Source: Deltaproteobacteria bacterium Ga0077539 | Lineage (GTDB): Bacteria; Myxococcota_A; Polyangia; Polyangiales; Ga0077539 | Assembly: GCA_001465015.1 (NCBI GenBank) | Contig: LNEO01000246.1 | Location: 1 to 64,000 of the forward strand | Length of the DNA: 64,000 nt | Direction: 5' to 3' | In this document: piece after piece, positions 1 to 9,113 of the stretch | Position numbering within the stretch: position 1 is the first letter of the stretch | Layout of the letters: each line of letters begins with the position of its first letter | Notes under the pieces: generated by a model | Told to the model about the DNA's origin: nothing | The model's database searches: none | The model's input: only the letters and a program-made list of their open reading frames with translations | Program-made: the position numbers and the translations under genes

Positions 1-125
1 CCCCCGAATGAATTCGGGGGCAGACCCGCAGACCCCGAATTCATTCGGGCAGACCCGCAGACCTCGAATTCATTCGGGCAGACCCGCAGACCCCGAATTC
101 ATTCGGGCAGACCCGCAGAGCCCGA
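1..125. repeat. Tandem 29-bp hairpin repeat array (left edge)
   Basis: Three near-identical units start near 36, 65 and 94. Each has a hairpin (arms CCCGAA and TTCGGG around a 4-nt TTCA loop) followed by the constant 12-nt spacer CAGACCCGCAGA. A further unit at 2-18 has the same arms but the complementary loop TGAA, so its core is inverted. The last unit decays at about 120-128. The period is 29, not a multiple of 3, which argues against coding. The array may continue to the left of the window. Confidence 0.85.
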
Positions 126-428
126 ACGCACGCCGCACACTCGCTGAGCTCCCTGGCCCGACCGTTGGCAATGTGGCGCGCACGATCCGCAATCACACCC
201 CCGCGACCCCTCTGCCGCCGCTGCCATCCACTTCACTGCCGCGCCGCCGCCGCTGTCGTCGCTCGCTGCCGCGCGTTGTGGATGACGGACTCGACGCCCT
301 CGGGATTGATTCTTGCGCCGTATTTCAAGGCGACGTCCACGACCCAGTCCCGAGCCTCGTCCCCGGTCCGTCGATTGGTTGCGCTCGCTTGCCAACCAAA
401 CAGAAACCGTTGTTTCATTCTTCGAGAG
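126..428. other. Non-coding or unassigned stretch upstream of M16 gene
   Basis: About 300 bases between the repeat array and the first gene. The M16 frame stays open upstream to about 165, but that extension is Arg/Pro/Cys-rich with no family resemblance and would bury the signal peptide. A 61-codon frame on the minus strand (233-418) is open but unrecognised. No promoter or RNA could be assigned. Confidence 0.4.
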
Positions 429-1856
429 ATGAAGGGGACTCGATCGCCGATGTGGGTTAGCGCTGCGTGCCTCGCGCTCGCGCTCGACGTGCGAACAGCG
501 CACGGTCAGAACACGCCGACGCGCGCCGCGGCGACGCAACGGTTTCGACTCGAGAACGGGCTGGACGTTGTGCTCGAGCCTCAGCCGCAGCGCGCGCAGG
601 TCGCGGTGCTCGTGCGGTACCACGTTGGCAGACGCGATCAGCCTGCCGGCTATACAGGACTCGCGCACCTGGTCGAGCACTTGATGTTCGAGCGAAGCGC
701 GCACGGCTCGTCGCACTTCATCGAGTCGCTCGAAGCGATGGGAGCGACGGATGTCAACGGCGTCACATCCAGCGACTACACGACGTACTACGAAGTCGTT
801 CCGCCTCATCAATTGCAGCGTACGCTCTGGCTCGAGAGCGACAGAATGGGGCACCTGCTCGCGCGCATCAACGAGCGGTCTCTCGACGCGCAACGGCGCG
901 TCGTGCTCAACGAAGACCGCGAGCGGACGGCGGGACCGCGGATGACGTTTCTGCGCGCGATTCACGAACGCCTGTACCCAACGGGACATCCGTACCGCGA
1001 GATCGGCGAGTTTCACGAGGACCTCGAGGCGATCTCCGTCGCGAATATTCAGTGGTTCTATCAGCGTTGGTACACGCCAGCCAACGCGACGCTCGTGGTG
1101 GTCGGCAGCTTCGACCCGCGCGTGATCCGAACGGCCATCGAGCGCGACTTCGGCTCGCTGCGAGGCGGCCCCGCGCCCGCTCGCGCCGCGCCCGCCGCGA
1201 TCAACGTCGCCGGCGACCTGCGCGTCACCGTCGATGCCCCCGTGTTCAATGAACAGCTGTTCTTCCTGTGGCCGTCGCCGCCGATCCACGCGCAGGGCGA
1301 CGCGGCGCTCGACCTCGTCGCGTCGGTGCTCGCGACTCCTTCGATCGGAAGGCTCCATCGCCGCCTCGTGCACGACCTCGACTTCGCTGAAGATGTGCGC
1401 GTCACCCAGCAGAGCCAAGAGCTCTGCTCGCAGTTCTCTGTGCAAGTCATCGCAACGGAAGAGCACACCGCCGACGAGCTGCTCCCTATCGTGCAGGAAG
1501 AGCTGCAAGCGCTGCGAGCTGACCCCGTCTCGAGCGACGAGCTCGTCGCGGCCAAGCGCGCGTTCGTCGACCACATTCGATCGAGCAGCAGTTCCGTGCT
1601 CTCCCGCGCCGAACAGCTCGCACGATATTCGCGTTGGTCTGCGACGGAGATCGACCTGACCGAGCGCGACGCTGCGCGCTACGAGTCCGTCACCGCGCTC
1701 GATCTGCAAAACGCTGCGCGAAACATCCTCCGCACGGATGCTCGAGTCGTCGCCCGACTCAGACGCGCTCGACGCGCGCCTGCGGAGGGACAGGTGGCCT
1801 CCCTGACGTCCAGCAGCAGCCGCGCCGCGCAGAGCGTGCAGGGGACGCGCCGATGA
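429..1856 (+). CDS. M16 family zinc metallopeptidase, catalytic subunit
   Basis: A predicted secreted insulinase/processing-peptidase-type protease of about 475 residues. The first 26 or so residues look like a signal peptide ending in AHG. The inverted zinc motif HLVEH lies at residues 80-84 and the third zinc ligand is probably Glu-162 in the NEDRE segment, the usual distance downstream. The ATG at 429 is chosen because it places the signal peptide at the N-terminus; ATG 450 is an alternative. The stop overlaps the next start as ATGA, so it is co-translated with a second M16 protein. Such pairs normally form an active/inactive heterodimer. The substrate is unknown. Confidence 0.85.
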   Translation: MKGTRSPMWVSAACLALALDVRTAHGQNTPTRAAATQRFRLENGLDVVLEPQPQRAQVAVLVRYHVGRRDQPAGYTGLAHLVEHLMFERSAHGSSHFIESLEAMGATDVNGVTSSDYTTYYEVVPPHQLQRTLWLESDRMGHLLARINERSLDAQRRVVLNEDRERTAGPRMTFLRAIHERLYPTGHPYREIGEFHEDLEAISVANIQWFYQRWYTPANATLVVVGSFDPRVIRTAIERDFGSLRGGPAPARAAPAAINVAGDLRVTVDAPVFNEQLFFLWPSPPIHAQGDAALDLVASVLATPSIGRLHRRLVHDLDFAEDVRVTQQSQELCSQFSVQVIATEEHTADELLPIVQEELQALRADPVSSDELVAAKRAFVDHIRSSSSSVLSRAEQLARYSRWSATEIDLTERDAARYESVTALDLQNAARNILRTDARVVARLRRARRAPAEGQVASLTSSSSRAAQSVQGTRR

Positions 1857-3319
1857 ACGCTCGACGGGCTCTTTGTCTCGCCCTCGCCCTGTTCTCTGCG
1901 AGCTGCGGGACCGTTCGCTCGCGTGTCCCGCTTCCCCTGCCCGCGCCTGTCGCGAGCGCCGCCGCCAGGAGCCCCGCTCCGCCCGCAGACACCGAGCGAG
2001 CATGGAGCGCGCCGACCATCGAGCAGCTCGCGCTCGGCAACGCGATTCCCCTGTATTTCTCCAGCATTTCGTCGGATCGAATCGCGATCGCGTACTGCAA
2101 TCAACGGGCGAGCGAGGACGACCTCGGCGCCGCAGCCGGCCTCGCTTCGATCACGAGCGCGCTGATCACCGACGGCAGCGCAGCCCATCGAGGACGCTCG
2201 CTGCAGCTCGCGTTCGCGCGACGCGGCACGACGCTGGTGGCTCATACGAGCCGCGCCGGGACGTGCCTGTCCGTGCAGGCGTCACCAGCGGAGCTCGACG
2301 AAGTCGCGTCGCTGCTCGCCGAGTCCGTGCAGAGGCCCGCGTTCGAGAACGCTGACTTCGTCTCGCGCAGAACCGCGCAAATGGACGAGCGGGCCAGCGC
2401 TGTCTTGTCGCGCGCGCCGCTCGCCCGGCTGCTCGCCTACGACCTCATCTACGGCGCGGCGCATCCGTACGGCCGACCCGAGACGGGGCTCGGACCAGAG
2501 ATCCGCGGGCGGACGCTCGACGAAGTGCGCGCGTATCACCGTGCGCGATACACGCCTGCGAACAGCGCGCTCGTCGTCGCGGGCGGCGAACGCGAGGCCG
2601 TTCGCGCGGCGCTCGAACGCTCGTTTGGGGGCTGGCAGAGCGCCAACGTTGCAGCGCTCCCTGCGCGACCGGTGCCGACGCTCGCGCCTCGGCGCCCCGC
2701 GCGCCTGCACATCATCGACACCCAAGGAGGATCGCAATCGCACATCCTGGTCGCGTGGCCTGGCCCTCCGCGAGACGACCAAGACCTTCCCGCGCTGCGC
2801 GTCCTCGAGCGCGTCATGGGCGGAATGTTCTCGTCGCGGCTCAATCTCGCGCTTCGCGAGGACGAAGGATACGCATACGGCGCGTATGCGTCTCTCGCGC
2901 TCTCGCGCTTCGGCGGGCTCATCATGGCGCGCACCAACGTCGAGAAGTCCGTCACCGCGCAGAGCGTGCAACGGATGCTGGTCGAAATTTCGGAGCTTCG
3001 CGAACGCCCCATCAGCGACGACGAGCTCGCGACAGCGCGCGCGCTCGAGCAGGCAGAGCATCAAGGCTCCTTCGAGACGCCAGGCAGCGCCCTCGTCGAG
3101 CTCGCGCAGTTGCCTCTCTACGGACTGCCGTTGGACTATCCGACGCGGCTGGACGCTGCCGTTCGCGCCGTGACTGCGCGCGAAGTGATGGCCGTCGCGC
3201 AACGATACTTGCCGCGATCCGAGGTGCTCATCGTCGTCGCCGGTCCGCGCTACGAGATCGAAGCATCGCTGCAAGCGCTGGCCCTGAGCGGGATCGAACA
3301 CTGGAACTTCCAGCGCTGA
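1853..3319 (+). CDS. M16 family peptidase-like lipoprotein, non-catalytic partner
   Basis: About 488 residues, starting at the ATG that overlaps the preceding stop. The N-terminus is a lipoprotein-type signal ending FSASC. The M16 fold is recognisable from the middle segment RYTPANSALVV and the C-terminal EGYAYGAYASL, which carries the Arg/Tyr region typical of the inactive half. The position expected for HxxEH reads DLGAAAGLASITS, with no zinc ligands. It is therefore inferred to be the substrate-binding partner of the preceding protease, anchored in the envelope and forming a clamshell heterodimer with it. Confidence 0.82.
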   Translation: MNARRALCLALALFSASCGTVRSRVPLPLPAPVASAAARSPAPPADTERAWSAPTIEQLALGNAIPLYFSSISSDRIAIAYCNQRASEDDLGAAAGLASITSALITDGSAAHRGRSLQLAFARRGTTLVAHTSRAGTCLSVQASPAELDEVASLLAESVQRPAFENADFVSRRTAQMDERASAVLSRAPLARLLAYDLIYGAAHPYGRPETGLGPEIRGRTLDEVRAYHRARYTPANSALVVAGGEREAVRAALERSFGGWQSANVAALPARPVPTLAPRRPARLHIIDTQGGSQSHILVAWPGPPRDDQDLPALRVLERVMGGMFSSRLNLALREDEGYAYGAYASLALSRFGGLIMARTNVEKSVTAQSVQRMLVEISELRERPISDDELATARALEQAEHQGSFETPGSALVELAQLPLYGLPLDYPTRLDAAVRAVTAREVMAVAQRYLPRSEVLIVVAGPRYEIEASLQALALSGIEHWNFQR

Positions 3320-3544
3320 CAACGCAGACGTCGCTTCGACCGATGCGTCCGACAGCGCTTCGGAGTCTCGTTGGTCCTGCGGATCCGGTCTCGAGTGAGC
3401 CCGAAGCCATGCGGTCGCCGCAGGCACGGCGAGCGCGCCGCGAACCGCCAGACAGCCCGACGCACAGCGCCCTGCATCGATTCGCACGCCGATGCAGGCT
3501 GCACTTTGCGTGGCGATTTGCCATGATCGCCGCGAGAGGTCGCC

Positions 3545-4387
3545 GTGGCGTTGCTGCTGGTCTGCGATGGCTGCCATCGACATGTTCGAGCGCAGGACGA
3601 GCGTTGTCCGTTCTGCGGGACGGCCCGATCCGACAGCGCTCTTGGTCGTGCGCCGCGCGCGACGGCGGTGTTCGTGTCCCTCGCGATCGCGGGGTGTACG
3701 CAGCGCCCGCAGGCGGTGCAAGGGTCGAGCGCTGCGTCGATCGACGCCCACGCCGTAACAGCGCCACAGATCGCGCTCGACGCTGAACCGCTGCGAGAAT
3801 CGGTCGACGCGGAGCTGTCGTCCGACGCATCGTCGACTCTGCCCGATGATGTCCTCGCGTCCCGCGCTGGGCCTTCTTCCACGACAGTGACGCGCGCGCC
3901 GCAGCGTCGCGACCTGCTCAGCGCCCTCGCGCGAATCGATGGAGGACTCGCGGCGTTGTTGAACAGCTCGAATCAGTCGTCTACCGCGCCGATGTACGGA
4001 GCCCCGCCGATCGATCCGGTCGATGCGGCTGCCTACCAAAATCCCGATCGTCCGCGAGGGTACGTCGTCCTGCGCGACCTTCAGTTGGCCGCGCCGTCGA
4101 CCGTCCCGGTCGACCTTCGAGCGATCGCTCTTCGGTTTCAACTGTCCCGAGGGGCGTTGGTGCAGTGCATGTCCGCAGCGCTGCGCGCAGATCCCGAACT
4201 CCACGGCGACGTCACGCTGCAGCTCGTGGTCGAAGGTGAGCGAGTCGTTGGAGAAACTCGCGTGTCGAGCGCTCCCAGCGCAGAGCTCGGGAGCTGCTTC
4301 GCGAGGGTCCTTCGAGGGGCGAGGATTTCTCCGCCCGTCCCGCGCGTGGCGTTGATCGGGCGGTGGATGGTGCAGCCGCAGCGATAG
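3545..4387 (+). CDS. Zinc-ribbon / lipobox protein with AgmX/PglI-like C-terminal domain
   Basis: 280 residues from a GTG preceded by a good Shine-Dalgarno (GAGAGGT, 4-5 nt away). Residues 7-24 form a CxxC...CxxC zinc ribbon (CDGC, CPFC). A hydrophobic stretch (about 40-50) follows and ends in a perfect lipobox IAGC at 48-51, so the ribbon sits where a signal-peptide n-region would be. A Ser/Ala-rich linker leads to a C-terminal domain (about 195-280) with one Cys after LSRGALVQ and another after SAELGS, resembling the TonB-like AgmX/PglI domain of myxobacterial gliding proteins. Family assignment is by pattern only; role unknown. Confidence 0.65.
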   Translation: MALLLVCDGCHRHVRAQDERCPFCGTARSDSALGRAPRATAVFVSLAIAGCTQRPQAVQGSSAASIDAHAVTAPQIALDAEPLRESVDAELSSDASSTLPDDVLASRAGPSSTTVTRAPQRRDLLSALARIDGGLAALLNSSNQSSTAPMYGAPPIDPVDAAAYQNPDRPRGYVVLRDLQLAAPSTVPVDLRAIALRFQLSRGALVQCMSAALRADPELHGDVTLQLVVEGERVVGETRVSSAPSAELGSCFARVLRGARISPPVPRVALIGRWMVQPQR

Positions 4388-4450
4388 CGTGCGCCCGCAA
4401 CACCCATCGTCTGACGCGCACGCGAGTCGAGGATCTTCGCGCCGGTCGTG

Positions 4451-7400
4451 TCAGCGACGGCTCGCGGCGAGCGTCGCGATTTCAGCGGCGGTGAGCGCGC
4501 GCGGATAGAGTCGAAGCGCGTCGACCGAACCGCCGGAGGCCGCCTCTGCGCCGATCGCGCCGAGCGAGAGGGCCTCGGCGCTGCGGATCGTGGCGTCGGT
4601 CGCGAGCGTCGCAGAACCCACTGGGCTAAAGCCCTGATCGCTGCCGTCGAGCGAGGCGCGGATGGTGTTCGATGATCGATCGATCACGGCCACAAAGTGA
4701 TGCCACGCGTTGGCGCTCGGGGCGGCATGCGTCAGACCCGCCGCGCGCACGGCGGCGGCTCCAGCGTCGCCGTCGGCGTTGGGCCCTGTCGAGTGAACGC
4801 GAAACACGAGCGCGCCGTCGCGAATCGCGAGGTTGTAGCCGGGGCTATCGGCTGCTGTTGCCCCGTTGGAGAGCAGCGTGCGCGTCCCCGTGATCGACGC
4901 GAGGTTGAACCAGAGCGAGACCGAGAAGCTGTCGCTCCCAGGGTCGTGCAGGTCGCGCGCAGGAAGGGTCGCGCCGCTCCCTGTGAGCGCGAGCGCGCCG
5001 CGCAGCGGAAGGACGTTGGGCTCCGTCTGAACGCGGTTGGACCCGAGCGGAAGCACGAGGCTCTCGGAGCGTCCGCGGCACAGCACGCCTTCGATAACCG
5101 CGCCGTCCATCGAGCACGAGAGCAGCTCTCCTGCGGGCACCTCCGCCACCGTAGGCGCCGCCACAAAGCCGGGCGCGGCAGGAACACGTACGATCGCGAA
5201 GCGCTCGGTCACGCTGCCCGCGCAGTGACTCAAGCGAACGACGCTCTCGTCCTGCCACTGCGCCCCGCGCTGGACCTCGAGGCAGCGCCCCTGGGTGTTG
5301 ACGATTTGCTGGCGATCCATGCGCCAGAACATCTCGCCGCGCGAGGTGACAGGCCCCGCGTGAATCCCCGAGCCCGCCACGGCCGACGTGCTCTGAGGAG
5401 ATTGGAGCCACTGGTTTTCACCGTTGATGATCATCGGACCGAGCATCCGCCACTGTTGTCTCGGCGATCCGTCACAAGGCTGCACGACGATCTGCTGCAG
5501 ATTGCACGCTTGTACGCAGGCGGGGCTCCGCCGCTGACCGATGAAGGTGCGGACTTGAGGGCAGCTCGCGACGCAGGCCGCGACGGACTCCGCGGTGTTG
5601 AGCTTAGTGGTGAGGCAGCGACCATCGGCAGAGACGAGCGTCGATGCTGGGAGCACTTCGCGATACGCCTCGCAGGTGGCGTTGACCTTGAGCGAGCGGA
5701 TCGAGTCGTTCCACCCAGAGGGCATGCTCGAGAGCGAGGCGGTCACCGAGAGGCACTCGCCCTGAAAATTCGCTTGCTTGTAGAGAGCGAGCGGCATGCC
5801 TCCGACGAGCGCGATCGACGATGTGTTCTGAAGCCGCGCCGCGACCATGTCCTCGATGTCGCCGTGGATCGTCACGGCGTCGCCGCGCGATCGCGTTTCG
5901 GCATACAGCGTCGCCGCGGGTCGCTCGCACGGACGGTCGACGCGAAGCGACGAGATTCGATCGTTGCCCGCGGCCGTATCGGACAGTCGACGCGTCTCCG
6001 AGCGGATCTCGGTGCAGGTCCCGCCGTAGTTCGACTCGGAGTAGACCGCGAGCCGCGCCCCGGCGTTGAGCGCGATCGAAGAGGTCTCTCCGTCGAAGCC
6101 CGACGAGCCGAGCTCGGGCATGTCGACGGAGACCTCCAACCCGCGACCTTCGAGGTTGGTGTTGGCGAACAAGCGCGCCCGTGATCGACCCGGACAGTAC
6201 TCTCCTACCCGCACCGACGTCGCTCGGTCATTGCCGACGCTGAGGTAGCGAAAGCCGCCCACGTCGCGCTGAAACGTGTCGCACGCGCCCTGGTAGTTGG
6301 GCGCGCTGAAGACAGCCATCACACCTCCCGCGGGGACGCGCGCCGCGGACGCCTGCTCGTCGAAGGCGCCGAGGTGGGGGACGTGATCGCTGACTTGAAT
6401 TCGCGTGCCTGAAAAGTCGCTGTTTTGCCACAGCTCGTAGGTCGTCGGCGGGCTCGGGACGCTCACCGTGAGCTGCGCGAGCTCGGCACCGCAGAGCTGG
6501 TTCACCATCGCTTCGACCGAGCTCAGCGCGCCGGCCATGTTGTAGACAGCCTTCACCGCGCGCGCGATCTTCACCGCGAGCAACCTCGAGGCAGCGCCGG
6601 CGGTCGCGATGTCGAGCACCACACCCAGCGCGACGTCGCCGATGCCCCTGCACACCGCGCCGTTGAGCTGCACCGAGCCTGACTGCGCTTGAAACTGCGG
6701 CTTGAGAAGGCAGCGCGTGATCGCCTCCGCGGGATGAATCGACGCGCGCAGCGCGCCGCACACGGCGTCGGCGGGCGGAATCGGGATGAGATTGCAGGGC
6801 GCTTCGCTCATCCCACGGCGCACGAGTCGATACCAATCCACGGACGAGTCGACCAGGTCGTACACCGCGCCAGGCAACGAGCAGGCGAAGCCCACCGCGA
6901 TGTTGCGCGCGCAGTCAGCGCTCGCCGCGCCCATGTTGCTCGTCGAGTACGGAAAGTCCCCGCCGAACGCCAGGGTCAACACCTGATCGCAGCGCATGGA
7001 GGCGAAGTTTTGCGCGATGACTGCGCCGTTTTCGTAGACGTACTGCACGCCGTCGACGACGCCGTTGATGGCCTGCCACGTGACGTTGCCCGCCGCGTTG
7101 ACCGTGAGAACCCCTAGGTTTTGCGCGGCGCCGAGCCCGCGGTTGAAGTTGATCGTCAGCACGTCGCCGGTCTGCGAGAACGTCGTCGCCGCGCTGTTGG
7201 CGAAGCCGATCATCGGGCGTGTCCCGCGGCGGACCGCGTAGTTCACCGCGCGTCCGGTGCGATCGACGACGACGTAGGTGACCGCGCTGCTGGTGGTGTT
7301 CCACGCGCCCCGAATGCCGCCCCACACGAGCGAAAGGCCGTCGTCCGCGTTGCTGAACGCCCGAACCAGCGGCGAAAACGGCTTACCCTGCGCTTCTGCT

Positions 7401-7489
7401 TCGCGCTCGACGCTCAGCGTGCTCAGCGCACACACGCAAGACCACAGCGCGACGTGACGGGCACGCCGCGATAACCGGACTCGTTTCAT
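4451..7489 (-). CDS. Large secreted protein: beta/gamma-crystallin, ricin-like and LamG domains
   Basis: About 1,012 residues from the ATG at 7489, preceded by GGTGA. An N-terminal signal peptide ends near EAEAQG. Residues 35-345 are an unrecognised Cys-containing region. Three consecutive crystallin-type modules (about 350-605) each end in the calcium-binding pattern GNDRATS, GNDRISS or WNDSIRS. A ricin-B-like lectin region (about 630-780) carries QQWRM and GRCLEV motifs, and a LamG/concanavalin-like domain (about 820-1012) carries FSVSLWFN and WHHFVAV. No enzyme motif was seen. It is probably a calcium-stabilised carbohydrate-binding or coat protein acting outside the cell. Confidence 0.72.
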   Translation of the reverse strand: MKRVRLSRRARHVALWSCVCALSTLSVEREAEAQGKPFSPLVRAFSNADDGLSLVWGGIRGAWNTTSSAVTYVVVDRTGRAVNYAVRRGTRPMIGFANSAATTFSQTGDVLTINFNRGLGAAQNLGVLTVNAAGNVTWQAINGVVDGVQYVYENGAVIAQNFASMRCDQVLTLAFGGDFPYSTSNMGAASADCARNIAVGFACSLPGAVYDLVDSSVDWYRLVRRGMSEAPCNLIPIPPADAVCGALRASIHPAEAITRCLLKPQFQAQSGSVQLNGAVCRGIGDVALGVVLDIATAGAASRLLAVKIARAVKAVYNMAGALSSVEAMVNQLCGAELAQLTVSVPSPPTTYELWQNSDFSGTRIQVSDHVPHLGAFDEQASAARVPAGGVMAVFSAPNYQGACDTFQRDVGGFRYLSVGNDRATSVRVGEYCPGRSRARLFANTNLEGRGLEVSVDMPELGSSGFDGETSSIALNAGARLAVYSESNYGGTCTEIRSETRRLSDTAAGNDRISSLRVDRPCERPAATLYAETRSRGDAVTIHGDIEDMVAARLQNTSSIALVGGMPLALYKQANFQGECLSVTASLSSMPSGWNDSIRSLKVNATCEAYREVLPASTLVSADGRCLTTKLNTAESVAACVASCPQVRTFIGQRRSPACVQACNLQQIVVQPCDGSPRQQWRMLGPMIINGENQWLQSPQSTSAVAGSGIHAGPVTSRGEMFWRMDRQQIVNTQGRCLEVQRGAQWQDESVVRLSHCAGSVTERFAIVRVPAAPGFVAAPTVAEVPAGELLSCSMDGAVIEGVLCRGRSESLVLPLGSNRVQTEPNVLPLRGALALTGSGATLPARDLHDPGSDSFSVSLWFNLASITGTRTLLSNGATAADSPGYNLAIRDGALVFRVHSTGPNADGDAGAAAVRAAGLTHAAPSANAWHHFVAVIDRSSNTIRASLDGSDQGFSPVGSATLATDATIRSAEALSLGAIGAEAASGGSVDALRLYPRALTAAEIATLAASRR

Positions 7490-7656
7490 TTGTTCACCGC
7501 TCCGGCGAGCAACGACGCGACCACAGCATCGCGCATTCAACGAGCCCGCTCATGGGGACGAGATGCTACCGGGCGACAGCATGACTCACCATGACTCGGT
7601 GAACCGAGGGGTGCGAGCCACGGCGTCTGAGCGAGGCTCGAGTCGCGCCGCTTCGC

Positions 7657-9057
7657 TCACGCGATCACTTTGGTCTTCCACTTGCCGCGACGAAACAGCA
7701 GCGACGCGGCGATGGACTGCACTGTGTACGCTGCGGCGATCGCCCAGAAGACCCCCGCGGGGCCCATTCCGACGACGCGCGCGAGCACGTACGCGCACGG
7801 GATCTTGAAGAACCAGAACGACGCGAGGTTCAACAGCATCGGCGTCGTCGAGTCGCCGGCGCCGTTGAACGCTTGAATCGCGACCATTCCGTACGCGAAG
7901 AAGGCAAACCCGAGCGCGACGATCCGCAGCGCCTGCGTGCCGACGGCGAGCGACGCGGCGTCCTCCGCGAACCGCCCCACGAACCACTGCGGAACGAGCA
8001 CGAACACGAGCCCCACCGCCCCGAGAAACACCACGTTGTATCGCGCGACGGTCTTCACGGATTGCTCGGCGCGGTCTGGCTGTTTGGCCCCGAGGTTCTG
8101 CCCCACGAGCGCCGCCGCGGCGTTGGCGAAGCCGAACGGCGGGAGCAACGCGAACATCGCGACGCGCATCGCGATCGTGTAGCCCGCGAGCGCCTTGCTT
8201 CCGAAGGTCGACAGGATGCGCACGAGGCCCAACCAGCTCGCCGTCTCGATCAGCATCTGGAGCGCAGCGCCCCAGGCGATGTTCATCAACTCGCGGATCG
8301 TTGCGAGGTCGATCGCGAGGTGCTTGCGCGAGATCGCGAGCCGAGCGCCGGCCCTTCGGAGCATCACTACTTGATAGAGCACGCCGAGCGCTCGGCTGAT
8401 CGTCGTGGCCACCCCCGCGCCGGTCACGCCCATCGCAGGGATCGGCCCCAGCCCGAAGATGAAGCACGGCGCGAGGGCCATGTTCACAAGGTTGGCCAGC
8501 CACAGCGATCGCATCGCGACCGCCGCGTCTCCCGCCCCGCGAAAGGACGCGTTGATCACGAACAAGAGGAAGATCGTCGCGCTCCCTCCGAGCATCGTGC
8601 GCGTGTAGCCCACGCCCATCGCGAGCACGCCGGGCTCGGCGCCCATCACGCGCAAGAGCGATGGCGCCAGGACGACCCCGAGCGCGCCGAACACGAGCGA
8701 CATCACGACCGCGATCGCGATCACCTGGACCGCGGCAGAAGCGGCTCCATCGTGGTCCTGCGCGCCCGTGCGACGGGCGATCACCGCGGTCGCGGCGGCA
8801 GATAGACCCATGGCCATCGCGTACATGAGCGCGAGAAGCGACTCGGTGAGCCCGACGGTCGCGACGGCGTCGTCCCCCAGCCGAGAGACGAAGTACATGT
8901 CGACGATCGCGAAGAGCGACTCCATCGACATCTCGAGCACCGTCGGAACCGAGAGCAAGAGCACCGCACGCGAGACGGGGACCTGCGTGAGGTCTTGCTC
9001 GGTGCCGCGCACCGCCTCGACCAGGGTGGACCATAGACTCGGGCGAGGTTCGGACAC
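7657..9057 (-). CDS. MATE family efflux transporter
   Basis: 466 residues, the usual length for the NorM/DinF-type MATE family, with about 12 hydrophobic segments in two similar halves. The N-half has VPTVLEMSMESLFAIVDMYF and the FVSRLGDDAVATVGL segment typical of helix 1-2. The second half repeats the pattern near LMNIAWGAALQMLIE and LVGQNLGA. MATE proteins export cationic drugs or metabolites in exchange for Na+ or H+. It lies just downstream of the ABC-importer operon on the same strand after a 56-nt gap, so co-transcription is possible but unproven. Substrate not predictable. Confidence 0.9.
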   Translation of the reverse strand: MSEPRPSLWSTLVEAVRGTEQDLTQVPVSRAVLLLSVPTVLEMSMESLFAIVDMYFVSRLGDDAVATVGLTESLLALMYAMAMGLSAAATAVIARRTGAQDHDGAASAAVQVIAIAVVMSLVFGALGVVLAPSLLRVMGAEPGVLAMGVGYTRTMLGGSATIFLLFVINASFRGAGDAAVAMRSLWLANLVNMALAPCFIFGLGPIPAMGVTGAGVATTISRALGVLYQVVMLRRAGARLAISRKHLAIDLATIRELMNIAWGAALQMLIETASWLGLVRILSTFGSKALAGYTIAMRVAMFALLPPFGFANAAAALVGQNLGAKQPDRAEQSVKTVARYNVVFLGAVGLVFVLVPQWFVGRFAEDAASLAVGTQALRIVALGFAFFAYGMVAIQAFNGAGDSTTPMLLNLASFWFFKIPCAYVLARVVGMGPAGVFWAIAAAYTVQSIAASLLFRRGKWKTKVIA

Positions 9058-9113
9058 GGCGGGCGCGGGAGCATGGCAACCGCGCGCGCGATGTCCACTG
9101 GTCGACAGCCATT

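Noticed and set aside
1-125. Possible CRISPR array
   Set aside because: The spacing element is constant rather than variable and the palindrome is in the repeated part with period 29; no cas genes nearby.
233-418. 61-codon open frame on the minus strand upstream of the first M16 gene
   Set aside because: Start codon lies 10 nt from the divergent M16 start, no good Shine-Dalgarno and no recognised family; could be a remnant but is not supported.
99-4204. Two long minus-strand open frames (about 630-640 codons) opposite the M16 genes
   Set aside because: Arg-rich translations without motifs, antisense to genes with clear family hits; typical artefact of very high GC.
4697-6184. About 495-codon plus-strand frame inside the crystallin/LamG gene
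   Set aside because: Arg/Glu-rich, no motif; opposite strand has repeated crystallin motifs in one frame.
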